From: Streptococcus parasanguinis
GTDB lineage: Bacteria; Bacillota; Bacilli; Lactobacillales; Streptococcaceae
NCBI RefSeq assembly: GCF_016648855.1
Contig: NZ_JACLQU010000014.1
Location: 1-64,000, forward strand
Length of the DNA: 64,000 bases
Direction of reading: 5' to 3'
In this document: positions 41,849 through 50,619 of the stretch, piece by piece
Layout: the number at the start of each line of letters is the position of its first letter
Numbering within the stretch: the first letter of the stretch is position 1
Notes under the pieces: model-generated
The model's database searches: none
What the model was told of the DNA's origin: nothing
The model's input: the letters and a program-made list of their open reading frames with translations, nothing else
Position numbers and translations under genes: made by a program

Positions 41849-43177
41849 ATGGCAGAAAAAACAAATATCCTGCCTCACGACATACTAGCTGAACAGGCGG
41901 TACTTGGATCAATTTTCGTTGACCCAGAAAAAATCTTTATCGCATCAGAATTTCTTACACAGGAAAGTTTTTATAAGTTATCTCACGGTATTATCTTCAA
42001 TGTTATGGAAGATTTGGCAGATAAGGGGGAACCAATTGACCCTGTATCTGTAAAATCAGCACTTGACTCTATTGGAGAGTTTGAGCGTATTGGTGGAATG
42101 GCTTTTCTTGCTAGTTTGATCAATTCAGTTCCCACTAGTGCTCACATTGAACATTATGCAAAGATTGTGGCCGAAAAAGCTAAAGCAAGAGAGGTCATCA
42201 ATGATCTAGGTAAAGCACTTGAAAAAGTATATGAAGATCACCAAGATTTAGATGATGTCATAGTAAGACTTGAAAATACACTGACATCGGTAAGTGCCAA
42301 TCAATACTCAGGTTTTAGAAACATCATGGATGTATTGGATTCCACTAATATTCGAATTGATGAACGATCTAAGCACGTTGGAGATGTTACTGGCCTTGCT
42401 ACAGGTTTTACCGATTTTGACAAAATAACAACAGGACTACACGAAGACAACTTAATTATTTTGGCAGCCAGACCTGCTATGGGTAAAACAGCGTTTGCTC
42501 TAAATATTGCACAGAATGTCGCAATACGAGCGGGTAAACCAGTAGCTATCTTCTCACTGGAAATGGGGGCAGAGAGCCTGGTAGAACGGATGCTATCCGC
42601 TGAAGGAGTGATTCCATCCTATCACATCAGGACAGGAAAGTTATCTGACAGTGAGTGGAGACGGATGCTCTTAGCACAGGAACAGTTATCAAAGGCTCAA
42701 CTCTATATTGATGATACCGCTGGCATCAGAATTTCTGACATCCGAGCACGATCAAAGAAATTAGCTCAAAAAACAGGAGAGTTAGGTTTGATTGTTATTG
42801 ATTATTTACAGTTGATTACTGGCAGAGGAAAAGAAAATAGACAGCAAGAAGTATCTGAGATCTCTAGACAATTAAAGATTTTAGCCAAGGAATTAAAAGT
42901 GCCAGTAATTGCACTTAGTCAACTTTCTCGTGGAGTAGAACAACGTAATGACAAAAGGCCAGTTCTGTCAGATCTTCGTGAATCAGGATCAATTGAACAA
43001 GATGCTGATATTGTAGCATTTCTTTACCGAGATTCTTATTACCGTCGTGAGGGACAAGAGGAAGATGATAATGTGACAGAAGTGATCTTTGAAAAGAACC
43101 GTCATGGGGGATTAGGTACCGTCAAATTATTCTTCCACAAAGAATTTACAAAATTTACAAATATGGAGGTACAATAA
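41849..43177 (+). CDS. Replicative DNA helicase (DnaB family)
   Basis: A 442-residue hexameric helicase: N-terminal helical domain (PHDILAEQAVLGSIF), then RecA-type core with Walker A AARPAMGKT and the LIVIDYLQL motif. It is the phage's own DNA-unwinding enzyme, loaded by the DnaC-like protein two genes on. The following gene starts at its stop. Confidence 0.93.
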   Translation: MAEKTNILPHDILAEQAVLGSIFVDPEKIFIASEFLTQESFYKLSHGIIFNVMEDLADKGEPIDPVSVKSALDSIGEFERIGGMAFLASLINSVPTSAHIEHYAKIVAEKAKAREVINDLGKALEKVYEDHQDLDDVIVRLENTLTSVSANQYSGFRNIMDVLDSTNIRIDERSKHVGDVTGLATGFTDFDKITTGLHEDNLIILAARPAMGKTAFALNIAQNVAIRAGKPVAIFSLEMGAESLVERMLSAEGVIPSYHIRTGKLSDSEWRRMLLAQEQLSKAQLYIDDTAGIRISDIRARSKKLAQKTGELGLIVIDYLQLITGRGKENRQQEVSEISRQLKILAKELKVPVIALSQLSRGVEQRNDKRPVLSDLRESGSIEQDADIVAFLYRDSYYRREGQEEDDNVTEVIFEKNRHGGLGTVKLFFHKEFTKFTNMEVQ

Positions 43178-43936
43178 ATGATTAAAAAATCTGAAGTAGC
43201 AGGCTTTCTAGCTTTCTTTAAATTCCCTAAACCATTTATTTATGATGAAAAATATAAAAAACTTAGTAACAATGCAAAACTAATGTATATGTTACTGTTT
43301 GGTAGGCTTGAGCTATCGATAAAAAATGGCTGGCATGACAGAAAGGGAGATGTTTTTCAATATTATACAAATGAGCAATTAATGATTGATTTAAATAGCA
43401 GTGAAAAAACAATCATTAAAGTGAAGAAAGAATTAAGAGAGGTGGGCTTACTAGAAGAGGTTCGACAAGGAAATAATCTACCAAATAGAATTTATATCAG
43501 TCAAGTTGATGGAGCTGTAGAAAATACAGTTCTTGAACTGGAAAAAGTACAGCATGGAGCTGTAGAAAATACAGTTCTTGAACTGGAAAAAGTACAGACA
43601 AACAAGATAGATATTAACGATACTGATAATAACAATATTAAGTCGATTTGTCAGGAAGTTATTACTTATCTCAATCAGGTTACAAATAAGAACTTCAACA
43701 AAAATACAGCTAGCCATCATAAATACATTAAAGCACGCTTGAAGGAAGGTTATGAACTAAAAGACTTTAAACATGTGGTTAATGTTATGGCAGCTACATG
43801 GATGGGAACAGATTATGAACGATATCTACAACCTCAAACGCTTTTTGGGAATAAGTTTGATAGTTATCTTAATCGTAGCATACCAAAAAATATCCGCTCA
43901 TTTGCTTCAGCAGTTGATGAAAGGCTGGGATTCTAA
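43178..43936 (+). CDS. Phage replication initiator, DnaD-like
   Basis: A 252-residue protein: an N-terminal winged-helix replisome-organizer domain (PFIYDEKYKKLSNNAKLMY) and the C-terminal conserved phage domain (YIKARLKEGYELKDFKHVV). Between them the 14-residue unit GAVENTVLELEKVQ occurs twice. It is expected to bind the origin and recruit the DnaC/DnaB pair. No gap to dnaB; overlaps the next gene by one base. Confidence 0.85.
   Translation: MIKKSEVAGFLAFFKFPKPFIYDEKYKKLSNNAKLMYMLLFGRLELSIKNGWHDRKGDVFQYYTNEQLMIDLNSSEKTIIKVKKELREVGLLEEVRQGNNLPNRIYISQVDGAVENTVLELEKVQHGAVENTVLELEKVQTNKIDINDTDNNNIKSICQEVITYLNQVTNKNFNKNTASHHKYIKARLKEGYELKDFKHVVNVMAATWMGTDYERYLQPQTLFGNKFDSYLNRSIPKNIRSFASAVDERLGF
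43511..43597 (+). repeat. Two 42-bp direct repeats inside the initiator gene (candidate origin)
   Basis: 43511-43552 and 43556-43597 are identical (period 45, CAT between). Each contains two small dyads, CTGTA/TACAG and GTTC/GAAC. Phage origins of this class often lie within the initiator gene as iterons. The repeat keeps the frame. Confidence 0.6.
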
Positions 43937-44748
43937 TGGAAGCTCTAAAAGATATTGAAAGAAAAAAGCTACTAGATAAAATCTGTGAAGTGCACTCTTG
44001 CCAATTATGGGAGAGTCCAGTAGTTATTGCTGGAAAATTGAAATATTTGCAGGTTTGTCCAGAGTGTGAGAAGGAAGAAATTAAACGAATAGAGAAAAAG
44101 TTAAATAATGAGTCAGCAATTAATTCAAAATTAGCTAAAACATTTGAAGTATTCAATCGCTTCAGCTTATTTCCTGCTGAGTTGATTGGGAAAGATCTAG
44201 ATAACTTTAGCACTGATAATCAGAGTGCAGAGCAAGGTTTAAATTTTTCAAAAAGGATGCTGAGAGACTACATTAAGGGAGAAACTGGAAACGTTATTAT
44301 CACTGGACCTCCTGGAGTCGGTAAGAGTCATCTGTCAATTGCTTTAGCATCTTCTCTGAACAATAAATTCAAGGACATAGGTAGTCCTAAAAGTATTATT
44401 TTCATATCGGTAACTAGGTTATTTACTGAGATAGAAAATAGCTTTGGTGGGAAAGGCGATTTTACAGAAAGTTATGCTGTAGAAATGCTTAGCAATGTAG
44501 ACTATCTCTTTCTCGATGATCTAGGAAAAGAGAGCAGCATGAGTGACACCCTCAAACAAGCAAACGAATGGAGGCAAAGGGTTCTATTCAAGATCTTAGA
44601 CAATCGACAGACAACTTTTATAAATACTAACTTATCTAGTATCGAAATCAAAAAAATCTATAATTCAGCACTTGCAGATAGAATTTTTAAGGGTGCAAGT
44701 AAACATATTTTTAAATTCCCTGATGGGATGGAAAGCAGAAGGTATTAA
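43936..44748 (+). CDS. DnaC-like helicase loader
   Basis: A 270-residue AAA+ ATPase with Walker A GPPGVGKS, Walker B YLFLDDLG and an N-terminal Cys-rich segment (CEVHSC...CPECE) that may bind zinc. It loads the DnaB-type helicase at the phage origin. Overlaps neighbours by one base on each side. Confidence 0.9.
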   Translation: MEALKDIERKKLLDKICEVHSCQLWESPVVIAGKLKYLQVCPECEKEEIKRIEKKLNNESAINSKLAKTFEVFNRFSLFPAELIGKDLDNFSTDNQSAEQGLNFSKRMLRDYIKGETGNVIITGPPGVGKSHLSIALASSLNNKFKDIGSPKSIIFISVTRLFTEIENSFGGKGDFTESYAVEMLSNVDYLFLDDLGKESSMSDTLKQANEWRQRVLFKILDNRQTTFINTNLSSIEIKKIYNSALADRIFKGASKHIFKFPDGMESRRY

Positions 44749-45239
44749 TGGAAAATAAAAAATTGATTGAGTTAATTAAGAAAACTCAAAAATGGTTTTA
44801 TGATCGTAATTTACAGACTCAGAATCCTGATAAACAATTTTTAAAATTGTTTGAGGAAATTGGGGAATTAGCTAGTGGGCTAGCAAAAAAACAAGATGAC
44901 GTTATAAAAGATAGCATCGGAGACATTGCTGTAGTGTTAATTGGCCTTACTCTACAATTAGGAATTGATACGAAAGAAGTATTTCCAGATACAGAATCAG
45001 TTCCTTCTACGAATTCTAACAAGGAAGAAGATCATTTTATTTTATTGCTAGATCAATCAGTTGCTGCTTACTTTAGTCGCCAAAATTATCAATTAAAAAA
45101 TGTAGCATTTGAATTGATTCGAGTATCTAAGTTTTTGAATATCGATTTCACAGAGTGTTTAGGTTTGGCATACGAGGAGATCAAAGATCGAACAGGGCGC
45201 TTAGTTGACGGTGTTTGGGTGAAAGAGGAGGATTTATGA
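44748..45239 (+). CDS. MazG-like nucleotide pyrophosphohydrolase
   Basis: A 163-residue protein with the MazG helix pair: KLFEEIGELASGLAKK followed by DSIGDIAVVLIGL, whose Glu and Asp bind Mg. Phage members clean the nucleotide pool or lower (p)ppGpp. The C-terminal half is less typical. Confidence 0.8.
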   Translation: MENKKLIELIKKTQKWFYDRNLQTQNPDKQFLKLFEEIGELASGLAKKQDDVIKDSIGDIAVVLIGLTLQLGIDTKEVFPDTESVPSTNSNKEEDHFILLLDQSVAAYFSRQNYQLKNVAFELIRVSKFLNIDFTECLGLAYEEIKDRTGRLVDGVWVKEEDL

Positions 45240-45556
45240 TGGGCGAAAACAAAGTGAAACAGTATGATACTATCAACAACCCCAGCCATTATCATGGAAA
45301 AAATGGGATGGAAGCAATTGATGTGATAGAAAACTTCATAGGTGATTTAGCAGGAAAGGCAGGTTGGGCATGGGGCAATTCAATGAAATACCTTTTACGA
45401 TTCCAAAAGAAGAACGGCATAGAGGATGTAAAAAAAGCCTTCCGCAATTTGGTATGGGTTCTTGAGGAAATCGCAGGTAAAAAAGAATCTTTAGCATTCC
45501 TCAGTTCTTTAGTAAAGGAGTTAGAGAATGAGCAAGTACACAAAGAATCAGATTGA
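45236..45556 (+). CDS. DUF3310 protein
   Basis: A 106-residue protein with NNPSHYHGKNGMEAIDVIE and a WAWGNSMKYLLRF helix, the DUF3310 signature common in phage nucleotide-metabolism clusters; role unknown. Start ATG 45236 (or 45239) after GAGGAGG, overlapping the previous stop. Confidence 0.8.
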   Translation: MMGENKVKQYDTINNPSHYHGKNGMEAIDVIENFIGDLAGKAGWAWGNSMKYLLRFQKKNGIEDVKKAFRNLVWVLEEIAGKKESLAFLSSLVKELENEQVHKESD

Positions 45557-45923
45557 ACATGCTAAACAACAAGTGCAATTACTCCTAGCAAGTCGAGGTA
45601 TGACTAGGCATCAATTATCCTTTGAATTAGGATATGGGAGAGATGCAGTTACTTCATGGTTAAATGGTAGAGTGCAGTTAGGAAAGTTTCAAGTTCAATG
45701 CCTTTGTGATTATTTTGGTGTGACAGAAAGTTCCATTGTTGGGGATCCAGAAGAGTTAGCAGATTACAAATTATATAAAGATGGCAGATACATCTGTCGA
45801 GGGCCACTTAAAGAATTGAGTCGTATTATCGGCAAAGATGCAGGTATGCTTAAGTATTATGCAGAATTGCATGCTCAAGGTAAAAAAACAGGAAATCTAA
45901 CTGTGGTTAAAAGTGAGGAATGA
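45528..45923 (+). CDS. Helix-turn-helix protein
   Basis: A 131-residue protein with an XRE-type motif (MTRHQLSFELGYGRDAVTSW). AAAGGAG upstream, overlapping the previous gene by 29 bases. Probably a phage regulator; target unknown. Confidence 0.75.
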   Translation: MSKYTKNQIEHAKQQVQLLLASRGMTRHQLSFELGYGRDAVTSWLNGRVQLGKFQVQCLCDYFGVTESSIVGDPEELADYKLYKDGRYICRGPLKELSRIIGKDAGMLKYYAELHAQGKKTGNLTVVKSEE

Positions 45924-45925
45924 TG

Positions 45926-46468
45926 ATGAATAAAGAAGATTTAATTAAAAAATATGAAGGCCTTGAGGGCGTATGGGACGCAAATGGCGCTGAAATAGCT
46001 CGTCAATGCTTTTTAAGAGACTTGGAACAATTGAATGAAATAGATACGAAAAAAGTCACAGTCCCTCAGTATGTTGCAGATTGGATTGAGTATTGCCAAA
46101 AACATGATTTTACATTATTTGGATGTCTTGATCCAGAAAACGGTTTTGAAAGTTTAGTAAATGAAACTTTTGAAGGAGATGTTAGAAAATGTATAAGATG
46201 GTGTAGGAAAGAAAGCAATATTTTAGCCCGTGCTTGGCTTTATGGCCACACAGTCGAGGAAGAGAAGCGGTATTACGTAAGATTTAAAGGGATGGAAAGT
46301 GATGATTTTAATTATTTAAACTTTATCAAATTTCAACACGCTTGGGTGTTATCGTCAATAAAGCTAGATAAAAAATTTCGTACAGAACACACCAAAAAAC
46401 AATTAGAAGAAGCCAACTTCGGCTGGGTGTTTGATTGCCCGGGGATTGAGATTGAGGAAGTGGAATAA
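45926..46468 (+). CDS. DUF1642-like protein
   Basis: A 180-residue protein with VPQYVADWIEYCQKH and YYVRF segments, the DUF1642 pattern seen in streptococcal and lactococcal phages. Three ATG in a row start it; the third (45926) has the best spacing from GTGAGGA. Confidence 0.7.
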   Translation: MNKEDLIKKYEGLEGVWDANGAEIARQCFLRDLEQLNEIDTKKVTVPQYVADWIEYCQKHDFTLFGCLDPENGFESLVNETFEGDVRKCIRWCRKESNILARAWLYGHTVEEEKRYYVRFKGMESDDFNYLNFIKFQHAWVLSSIKLDKKFRTEHTKKQLEEANFGWVFDCPGIEIEEVE

Positions 46469-46942
46469 ATGACGGAAACTAAAATACTTGATGCATGTTG
46501 TGGAAGCCGTATGTTTTGGTTTGATAAAAACGAAAGCCATACAACTTTCATGGACATAAGAAAAGAAAAGTTTGAAATCCATGGTAAAAAAGTTAATGTA
46601 GATCCTGATGTTATCGGCGATTTTCGTGATATGCCATTTGAAAATAATACTTTTAATTTGGTTGTTTTTGATCCGCCTCATTTAAAATGGGCTGGTCAAA
46701 ATTCGATAATGAGAGCACAGTATGGTCAACTTGATAAAAAGACTTGGTCTGAAGATTTGGCTAAAGGCTTTGAAGAGTGCATGCGGGTCTTAAAAACAGG
46801 GGGAACCTTAATTTTCAAATGGTCAGATTGCCAGGTAAATGTAAAAGAAATACTAAAGGTCATTCCATTTACCCCTTTGTTCGGCCAGCAAAGAGGGACA
46901 ACCCACTGGATGACATTTGTAAAGTTTGAAGAGGTGAATTGA
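46469..46942 (+). CDS. Methyltransferase-like protein
   Basis: A 157-residue protein with a reduced class I methyltransferase fold: ILDACCGSRMFW in the cofactor position and VVFDPPHLKW as the catalytic DPPH-type motif, then RVLKTGGTLIFKW. Possibly methylates DNA to shield it from host restriction. AGGAAGTGG before the ATG. Confidence 0.75.
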   Translation: MTETKILDACCGSRMFWFDKNESHTTFMDIRKEKFEIHGKKVNVDPDVIGDFRDMPFENNTFNLVVFDPPHLKWAGQNSIMRAQYGQLDKKTWSEDLAKGFEECMRVLKTGGTLIFKWSDCQVNVKEILKVIPFTPLFGQQRGTTHWMTFVKFEEVN

Positions 46943-47079
46943 TGGAAGAAATTATTATGGCTTCATTGCCAAATAAAGAATTAAATCGTTTGATTAAAAT
47001 TGAAATTGCTGTTGAGAACTTAATTGAAAACGGAGTTCTTAATGAAGATGTATTTAACCAATACTTGAACGAAGCATAA
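46942..47079 (+). CDS. Small acidic phage protein
   Basis: A 45-residue protein with site GAGGTG upstream and one-base overlap with the previous gene. Helical, unknown function. Short, but tightly packed in the operon. Confidence 0.55.
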   Translation: MEEIIMASLPNKELNRLIKIEIAVENLIENGVLNEDVFNQYLNEA

Positions 47080-47096
47080 GTAGAGGAGTTGGAAGG

Positions 47097-47237
47097 ATGA
47101 TTCCAGACGACCAATTTATTAGAGAACTTATTGAAGATGAAGATATTATCTTCAATAAAGACAGTGAATATCACAAGCAGAAGAAAAAAGAAAAGAAAAA
47201 TCCTATTTTCAAAAGAAATAAACCAAAGAAATTTTGA
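47097..47237 (+). CDS. Small highly charged phage protein
   Basis: A 46-residue protein, acidic first half and Lys-rich second half. It follows AGGAGTTGGAAGG. Unknown function. Confidence 0.5.
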   Translation: MIPDDQFIRELIEDEDIIFNKDSEYHKQKKKEKKNPIFKRNKPKKF

Positions 47238-47249
47238 GGAGGTAGAGTG

Positions 47250-47672
47250 ATGGAATGGAATAAGTTAACAACAAGAAATATTGCTGAAGATGAAAAGGAA
47301 TATTTTAATGGTGGCATTGAATTTGTTTGGGAAGGTAAAACCCCGGAAATCGACGAAGAGGTCCTTGTCTATAATCCAACGACAAAGCGGATAATAACAG
47401 ATACTTGGATTGATTATGGGGAAGGAATTGGTTTTGAGGATACTGATGAAGACACAGTATTCTGGATGAGATATCCAAAACCACCAAGTGACAAAATGAT
47501 GAAAAAAGAGAAAATGCCCAAGATAGACGATTTTGTGTTTGCATTACAAGTAGGAAAACTTGTAGTAGATACAGCAAAAGCAATTATCGTAGACGATAAT
47601 CTTTTGGGCAGCAATGGAAAGTTTGTTTTAGACAGTCACACGTTCAACATAACTGTGTCGGAGGAGAAATGA
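47250..47672 (+). CDS. DUF551-like phage protein
   Basis: A 140-residue protein with EIDEEVLVYN and WMRYPKPP, which recall DUF551. GAGGAGG seven bases before the ATG; the in-frame GTG three bases earlier is less well spaced. Function unknown. Confidence 0.65.
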   Translation: MEWNKLTTRNIAEDEKEYFNGGIEFVWEGKTPEIDEEVLVYNPTTKRIITDTWIDYGEGIGFEDTDEDTVFWMRYPKPPSDKMMKKEKMPKIDDFVFALQVGKLVVDTAKAIIVDDNLLGSNGKFVLDSHTFNITVSEEK

Positions 47673-47854
47673 TGAATATTGTATTTTATTTAAAAAATGG
47701 CAATAAGGTTGAAGCACATGGATGCAGTGAGAAAGATTTAACTAGATTGGTTAGTCAATTCAACAATGGACATTTAATGCGTGTTAAGAATGTATGCATT
47801 AACCCAAAAGAGGTAGTTTATTTAGTTGGATACGGAAGCGAGGATAACCAATGA
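47672..47854 (+). CDS. Small phage protein
   Basis: A 60-residue, probably beta-rich protein (NIVFYLKNGNKVEA). The second of two ATG is used for spacing from GGAGGAG; the first is 47669. Unknown function. Confidence 0.6.
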   Translation: MNIVFYLKNGNKVEAHGCSEKDLTRLVSQFNNGHLMRVKNVCINPKEVVYLVGYGSEDNQ

Positions 47855-47982
47855 CCCTTCAAAACTTTATCTACATACTACTCACAGCAGTCTGGCTATC
47901 TGGCTTGATTTGGGCCATTTTGGTGGCTATTCTATCAAATACAGAGGATGATAAAAAAGATGAAATTAGAGACATTAGTTAA
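47851..47982 (+). CDS. Very small membrane protein
   Basis: A 43-residue protein with one membrane helix rich in Trp (TAVWLSGLIWAILVAIL) and an acidic tail. GAGGA upstream and a four-base overlap with the previous gene support it. Unknown function. Confidence 0.55.
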   Translation: MTLQNFIYILLTAVWLSGLIWAILVAILSNTEDDKKDEIRDIS

Positions 47983-48154
47983 AACAAGAAATGCCTATCA
48001 AAAAAGACTAGAAGATGAGAAATTGTTCATATCTTTATGTAATCAAATAGGAAAACAAAATGCCACAGCGAACAAAGAATGGATGAAACGTAAAGTCATA
48101 GATTTAGACAAGGAGATTGAAGAGTATGAACAAAAATCAATTACTGATTGTTAA
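47960..48154 (+). CDS. Small coiled-coil protein
   Basis: A 64-residue Lys/Glu-rich helical protein. Overlaps both neighbours. The start could be the ATG at 47948. Unknown function. Confidence 0.5.
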   Translation: MKLETLVKTRNAYQKRLEDEKLFISLCNQIGKQNATANKEWMKRKVIDLDKEIEEYEQKSITDC

Positions 48155-48407
48155 TATTGCAGCTCTATTTTTAATACTCTTTCTATCAAGCATAAATCTA
48201 AACACACGAATAAGAAAACTTGAGCAAGAAAATAGGGATTTGCAATGGGAAGTAGAAGAGCACGAATTAAGCATCCAGCGCATGGCTGAAAAAAATACAA
48301 TGCAGGATACTATTCTTAATAAATTAAATAGAGAATATCAAATGCGTGAGCATGAAAGAGCTCAGAAGCTGAAAGAAATTGCCGAACAGAACGGAGTAGG
48401 AGGATAA
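48126..48407 (+). CDS. Membrane-anchored coiled-coil protein
   Basis: A 93-residue protein with an N-terminal membrane helix (LLIVNIAALFLILFLSSI) and a long coiled coil. AAGGAG upstream. The layout resembles small phage inner-membrane proteins; function unknown. Confidence 0.6.
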   Translation: MNKNQLLIVNIAALFLILFLSSINLNTRIRKLEQENRDLQWEVEEHELSIQRMAEKNTMQDTILNKLNREYQMREHERAQKLKEIAEQNGVGG

Positions 48408-48412
48408 GAATA

Positions 48413-48826
48413 ATGATTAACAATGTAACTTTGATCGGAAGATTAACAAAGGATGTAGAGTTGAAACGTACTCCTTCAGATATTGCTACTGCACAATTTA
48501 CAATTGCTTGCAATCGTAATTTTAAAAATGCTAACGGAGAATACGATGCGGATTTTGTAAATGGCGTGATGTGGCGTGAACAAGCAGAACGCTTTGCAAA
48601 CTGGACCAAGAAAGGGAACCTTGTAGCAATTGTTGGACGTATCCAAACAAGAAACTATGAAGGGACGGATGGTAGACGTATTTATGTCACAGAGGTTGTA
48701 GCAGAGAATTTTCAAATTCTAGAAAAACGTGATAATTCCGGCAATCAAAATTCGATGATGGAACAAATGCCACCTTCTCATGCTTCAAATCCAATGGACA
48801 TCAGCGACGATGATCTTCCATTTTAG
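48413..48826 (+). CDS. ssb: Single-stranded DNA-binding protein
   Basis: A 137-residue phage SSB: OB fold (NNVTLIGRLTKDVELKRT), flexible linker and the acidic tip DISDDDLPF that recruits replication partners. Protects phage single strands and stimulates the replisome. Confidence 0.94.
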   Translation: MINNVTLIGRLTKDVELKRTPSDIATAQFTIACNRNFKNANGEYDADFVNGVMWREQAERFANWTKKGNLVAIVGRIQTRNYEGTDGRRIYVTEVVAENFQILEKRDNSGNQNSMMEQMPPSHASNPMDISDDDLPF

Positions 48827-48835
48827 GAGGTATAT

Positions 48836-49030
48836 ATGATTATATTTGATGATTTCTATCGTGAAGAAGTTCGACGATGCTACAAAGAGATTGAAGCTCT
48901 TGAGGTAGAAAATAAAAAACTTAAAGAAAGAATAAGTCACTTCATACATTCTTCATGTGATAACGAGTGGAAGAAGATCGTTAAAGATTTTAAGATTAAG
49001 AAACAAAATCGGAAGTGGAAAGCAAGATAA
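48836..49030 (+). CDS. Small coiled-coil phage protein
   Basis: A 64-residue charged helical protein with TTAGGAGG upstream. Unknown function. Confidence 0.55.
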   Translation: MIIFDDFYREEVRRCYKEIEALEVENKKLKERISHFIHSSCDNEWKKIVKDFKIKKQNRKWKAR

Positions 49031-49068
49031 ACTAACAGATATAGCGATTCAGGAAACGGAGGTGAAGA

Positions 49069-49506
49069 ATGCAGCTTTTTGATGATATCGATGAAAAAGA
49101 AACAATAAGAAGGGCTAAGAAAAAGCTCTCAGAATATCCACGCTGGAGAGAAATAGCATGTGATGACCCAATTCAAAAAGTAACGCAGGAATTCACATTT
49201 CAACCAAGGGGAGGAGCAGGACCTAATAAAGCTGTTGAAAATTTAGCTGTTCGACGTGTGGATGCAATGATTGAGTTAGAAGAAATTGAACAAGCGGTAA
49301 GCAGGCTATTCAATCCTACTTATCGGTACATACTATTTTCCAAGTTTTTAAAAAATCAAAAAGATCTAAACTACGAAATTTACAACTATCTAGGTATAGA
49401 GAGGACTAAATTTCAGGAACTATACAATAATGCTTTGTTAGCATTCGCAGAACAGTATCGAGATGCTGTGCTAGTATGTAATAAAAAAACGGTATTTTTG
49501 CGGTAA
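49069..49506 (+). CDS. ArpU-family late transcription regulator
   Basis: A 145-residue protein of the ArpU/phage transcriptional activator type, with a C-terminal sigma-70 region 4-like part (LNYEIYNYLGIERTKFQELYNNAL). Such proteins switch on late packaging and lysis genes, fitting its place at the end of the early block. GGAGGTGA upstream. Confidence 0.8.
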   Translation: MQLFDDIDEKETIRRAKKKLSEYPRWREIACDDPIQKVTQEFTFQPRGGAGPNKAVENLAVRRVDAMIELEEIEQAVSRLFNPTYRYILFSKFLKNQKDLNYEIYNYLGIERTKFQELYNNALLAFAEQYRDAVLVCNKKTVFLR

Positions 49507-49611
49507 AAATACGGTAAACATAACACAAATTATGACTTAAAATAGTATTATCAGAAAATGAAGGCGGTAGCCGGGTAGTTTTTTGTGAATCTCCTAATTG
49601 TATTTTTTGGT

Positions 49612-49667
49612 TAGCTGTTCACCAGGAGAAATTCGGGGTGGCATGGGTTCGAATCCCATACAGCTAA
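49612..49667 (+). ncRNA. tRNA-minihelix-like element
   Basis: TAGCTGT (49612-49618) pairs perfectly with ACAGCTA (49660-49666), like an acceptor stem. Inside it is a canonical T arm: ATGGG, loop TTCGAAT, CCCAT (49643-49659). Only 24 bases take the place of the D and anticodon arms, so it is not a normal tRNA. An alternative pairing GAAT.CTCCT (49587-49595) with AGGAGAAATTC is possible. Confidence 0.6.
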
Positions 49668-49674
49668 TATTTTA

Positions 49675-49703
49675 AGTCAGTTCTAACGGACTGACTATTT
49701 TTA
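49675..49703 (+). terminator. Terminator between early and late blocks
   Basis: AGTCAGT/ACTGACT with an 8-base loop, then ATTTTTATTT. Confidence 0.65.
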
Positions 49704-49721
49704 TTTGAAAGGAGTAGGTAA

Positions 49722-50288
49722 ATGCGTAAAGTAGAACCGATTCGTGATACAGATGATATTGAACGCATGAAGGATTACTTAAAGAGTAAGAATGAACGAG
49801 ACTATGTAATGATGGTTACAGGGCTGTATTCAGGAATGCGAGTTAGTGATATCCTGCCCTTGAAAGTAAGAAGTGTTAAAGGAACTCACATTGAAGTTAC
49901 CGAACGAAAGACAGGTAAAACAAAAAGGTTCGCTATTAACCCAGCTCTAAGAAAAGCCCTGGATCATTATATAAAGGAAAATGAATTAAAGGATTATGAT
50001 TACTTGTTTCCTTCGAGAAAAAAAGTAAGCAATGAAGGACTTAGAATAACACACATTGGCAGGGTGGCAGCATATCAGATCTTGAGGGATGCAGGAGAGC
50101 ATATTGGTTTAACAAATATCGGAACACATTCCATGAGGAAAACGTTTGGATACCATCACTACAGAAAGAATCAAAATGTTGGGATATTGATGGAATTATT
50201 TAATCATTCTTCACCAGATATCACACTGGGCTATATAGGGTTCAAGCAAGATGAGCTAGATAATAGCATGCTGAATTTTGCTTATTAA
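49722..50288 (+). CDS. Second, short tyrosine recombinase
   Basis: A 188-residue protein that is only the catalytic domain: Arg in YSGMRVSDIL, HSMRKTFGYHHY, LFNHSSPDI and Tyr in LGYIGF. Similar small integrase-like proteins stand before the packaging genes of many Gram-positive phages; a role in late control or resolution is unproven. GAAAGGAG upstream. Confidence 0.85.
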   Translation: MRKVEPIRDTDDIERMKDYLKSKNERDYVMMVTGLYSGMRVSDILPLKVRSVKGTHIEVTERKTGKTKRFAINPALRKALDHYIKENELKDYDYLFPSRKKVSNEGLRITHIGRVAAYQILRDAGEHIGLTNIGTHSMRKTFGYHHYRKNQNVGILMELFNHSSPDITLGYIGFKQDELDNSMLNFAY

Positions 50289-50619
50289 GGCTATGTATTT
50301 AACAAAATGAAATAAAGTAAATTCATTTATTGACGATGGCCTACTTAACTATGAGAGAGTAAGGTGGAAAGTCTTATGATTCAAATTAACAGAATATAAG
50401 ATATGTTAAATTCAAAGACCCTCCCCCTCTAATAAAATAACACCCATCAACTTAAAAATACCAGGCCTAATTATTACACCTTCCCTTATTAATTTACTCC
50501 CCCCTATCTAACAAAATAATACCCCCCACTATTCAATACCAGGGTATTGATACCGAATAAGGGAACGAGGATAAGGTGTGCAGGATGATATAAAACAGAG
50601 AAGACAATCGAGGTATACA
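50289..50619. other. Gene-free region with a nearly G-free, C-run-rich tract
   Basis: From about 50412 to 50545 the plus strand has almost no G and runs CCCTCCCCC, CCCCCC (twice) and CCC. Related units AATAAAATAACACCC and AACAAAATAATACCCCCC recur. A dyad GGTAT.TG.ATACC follows. It stands just before the HNH gene, where cos-type phages carry their packaging site. No reading frame seen. Confidence 0.55.

Noticed and set aside
49612..49667. Complete tRNA gene
   Set aside because: Acceptor and T arms are clear, but there is no room for D and anticodon arms, so it is reported only as a minihelix-like element.
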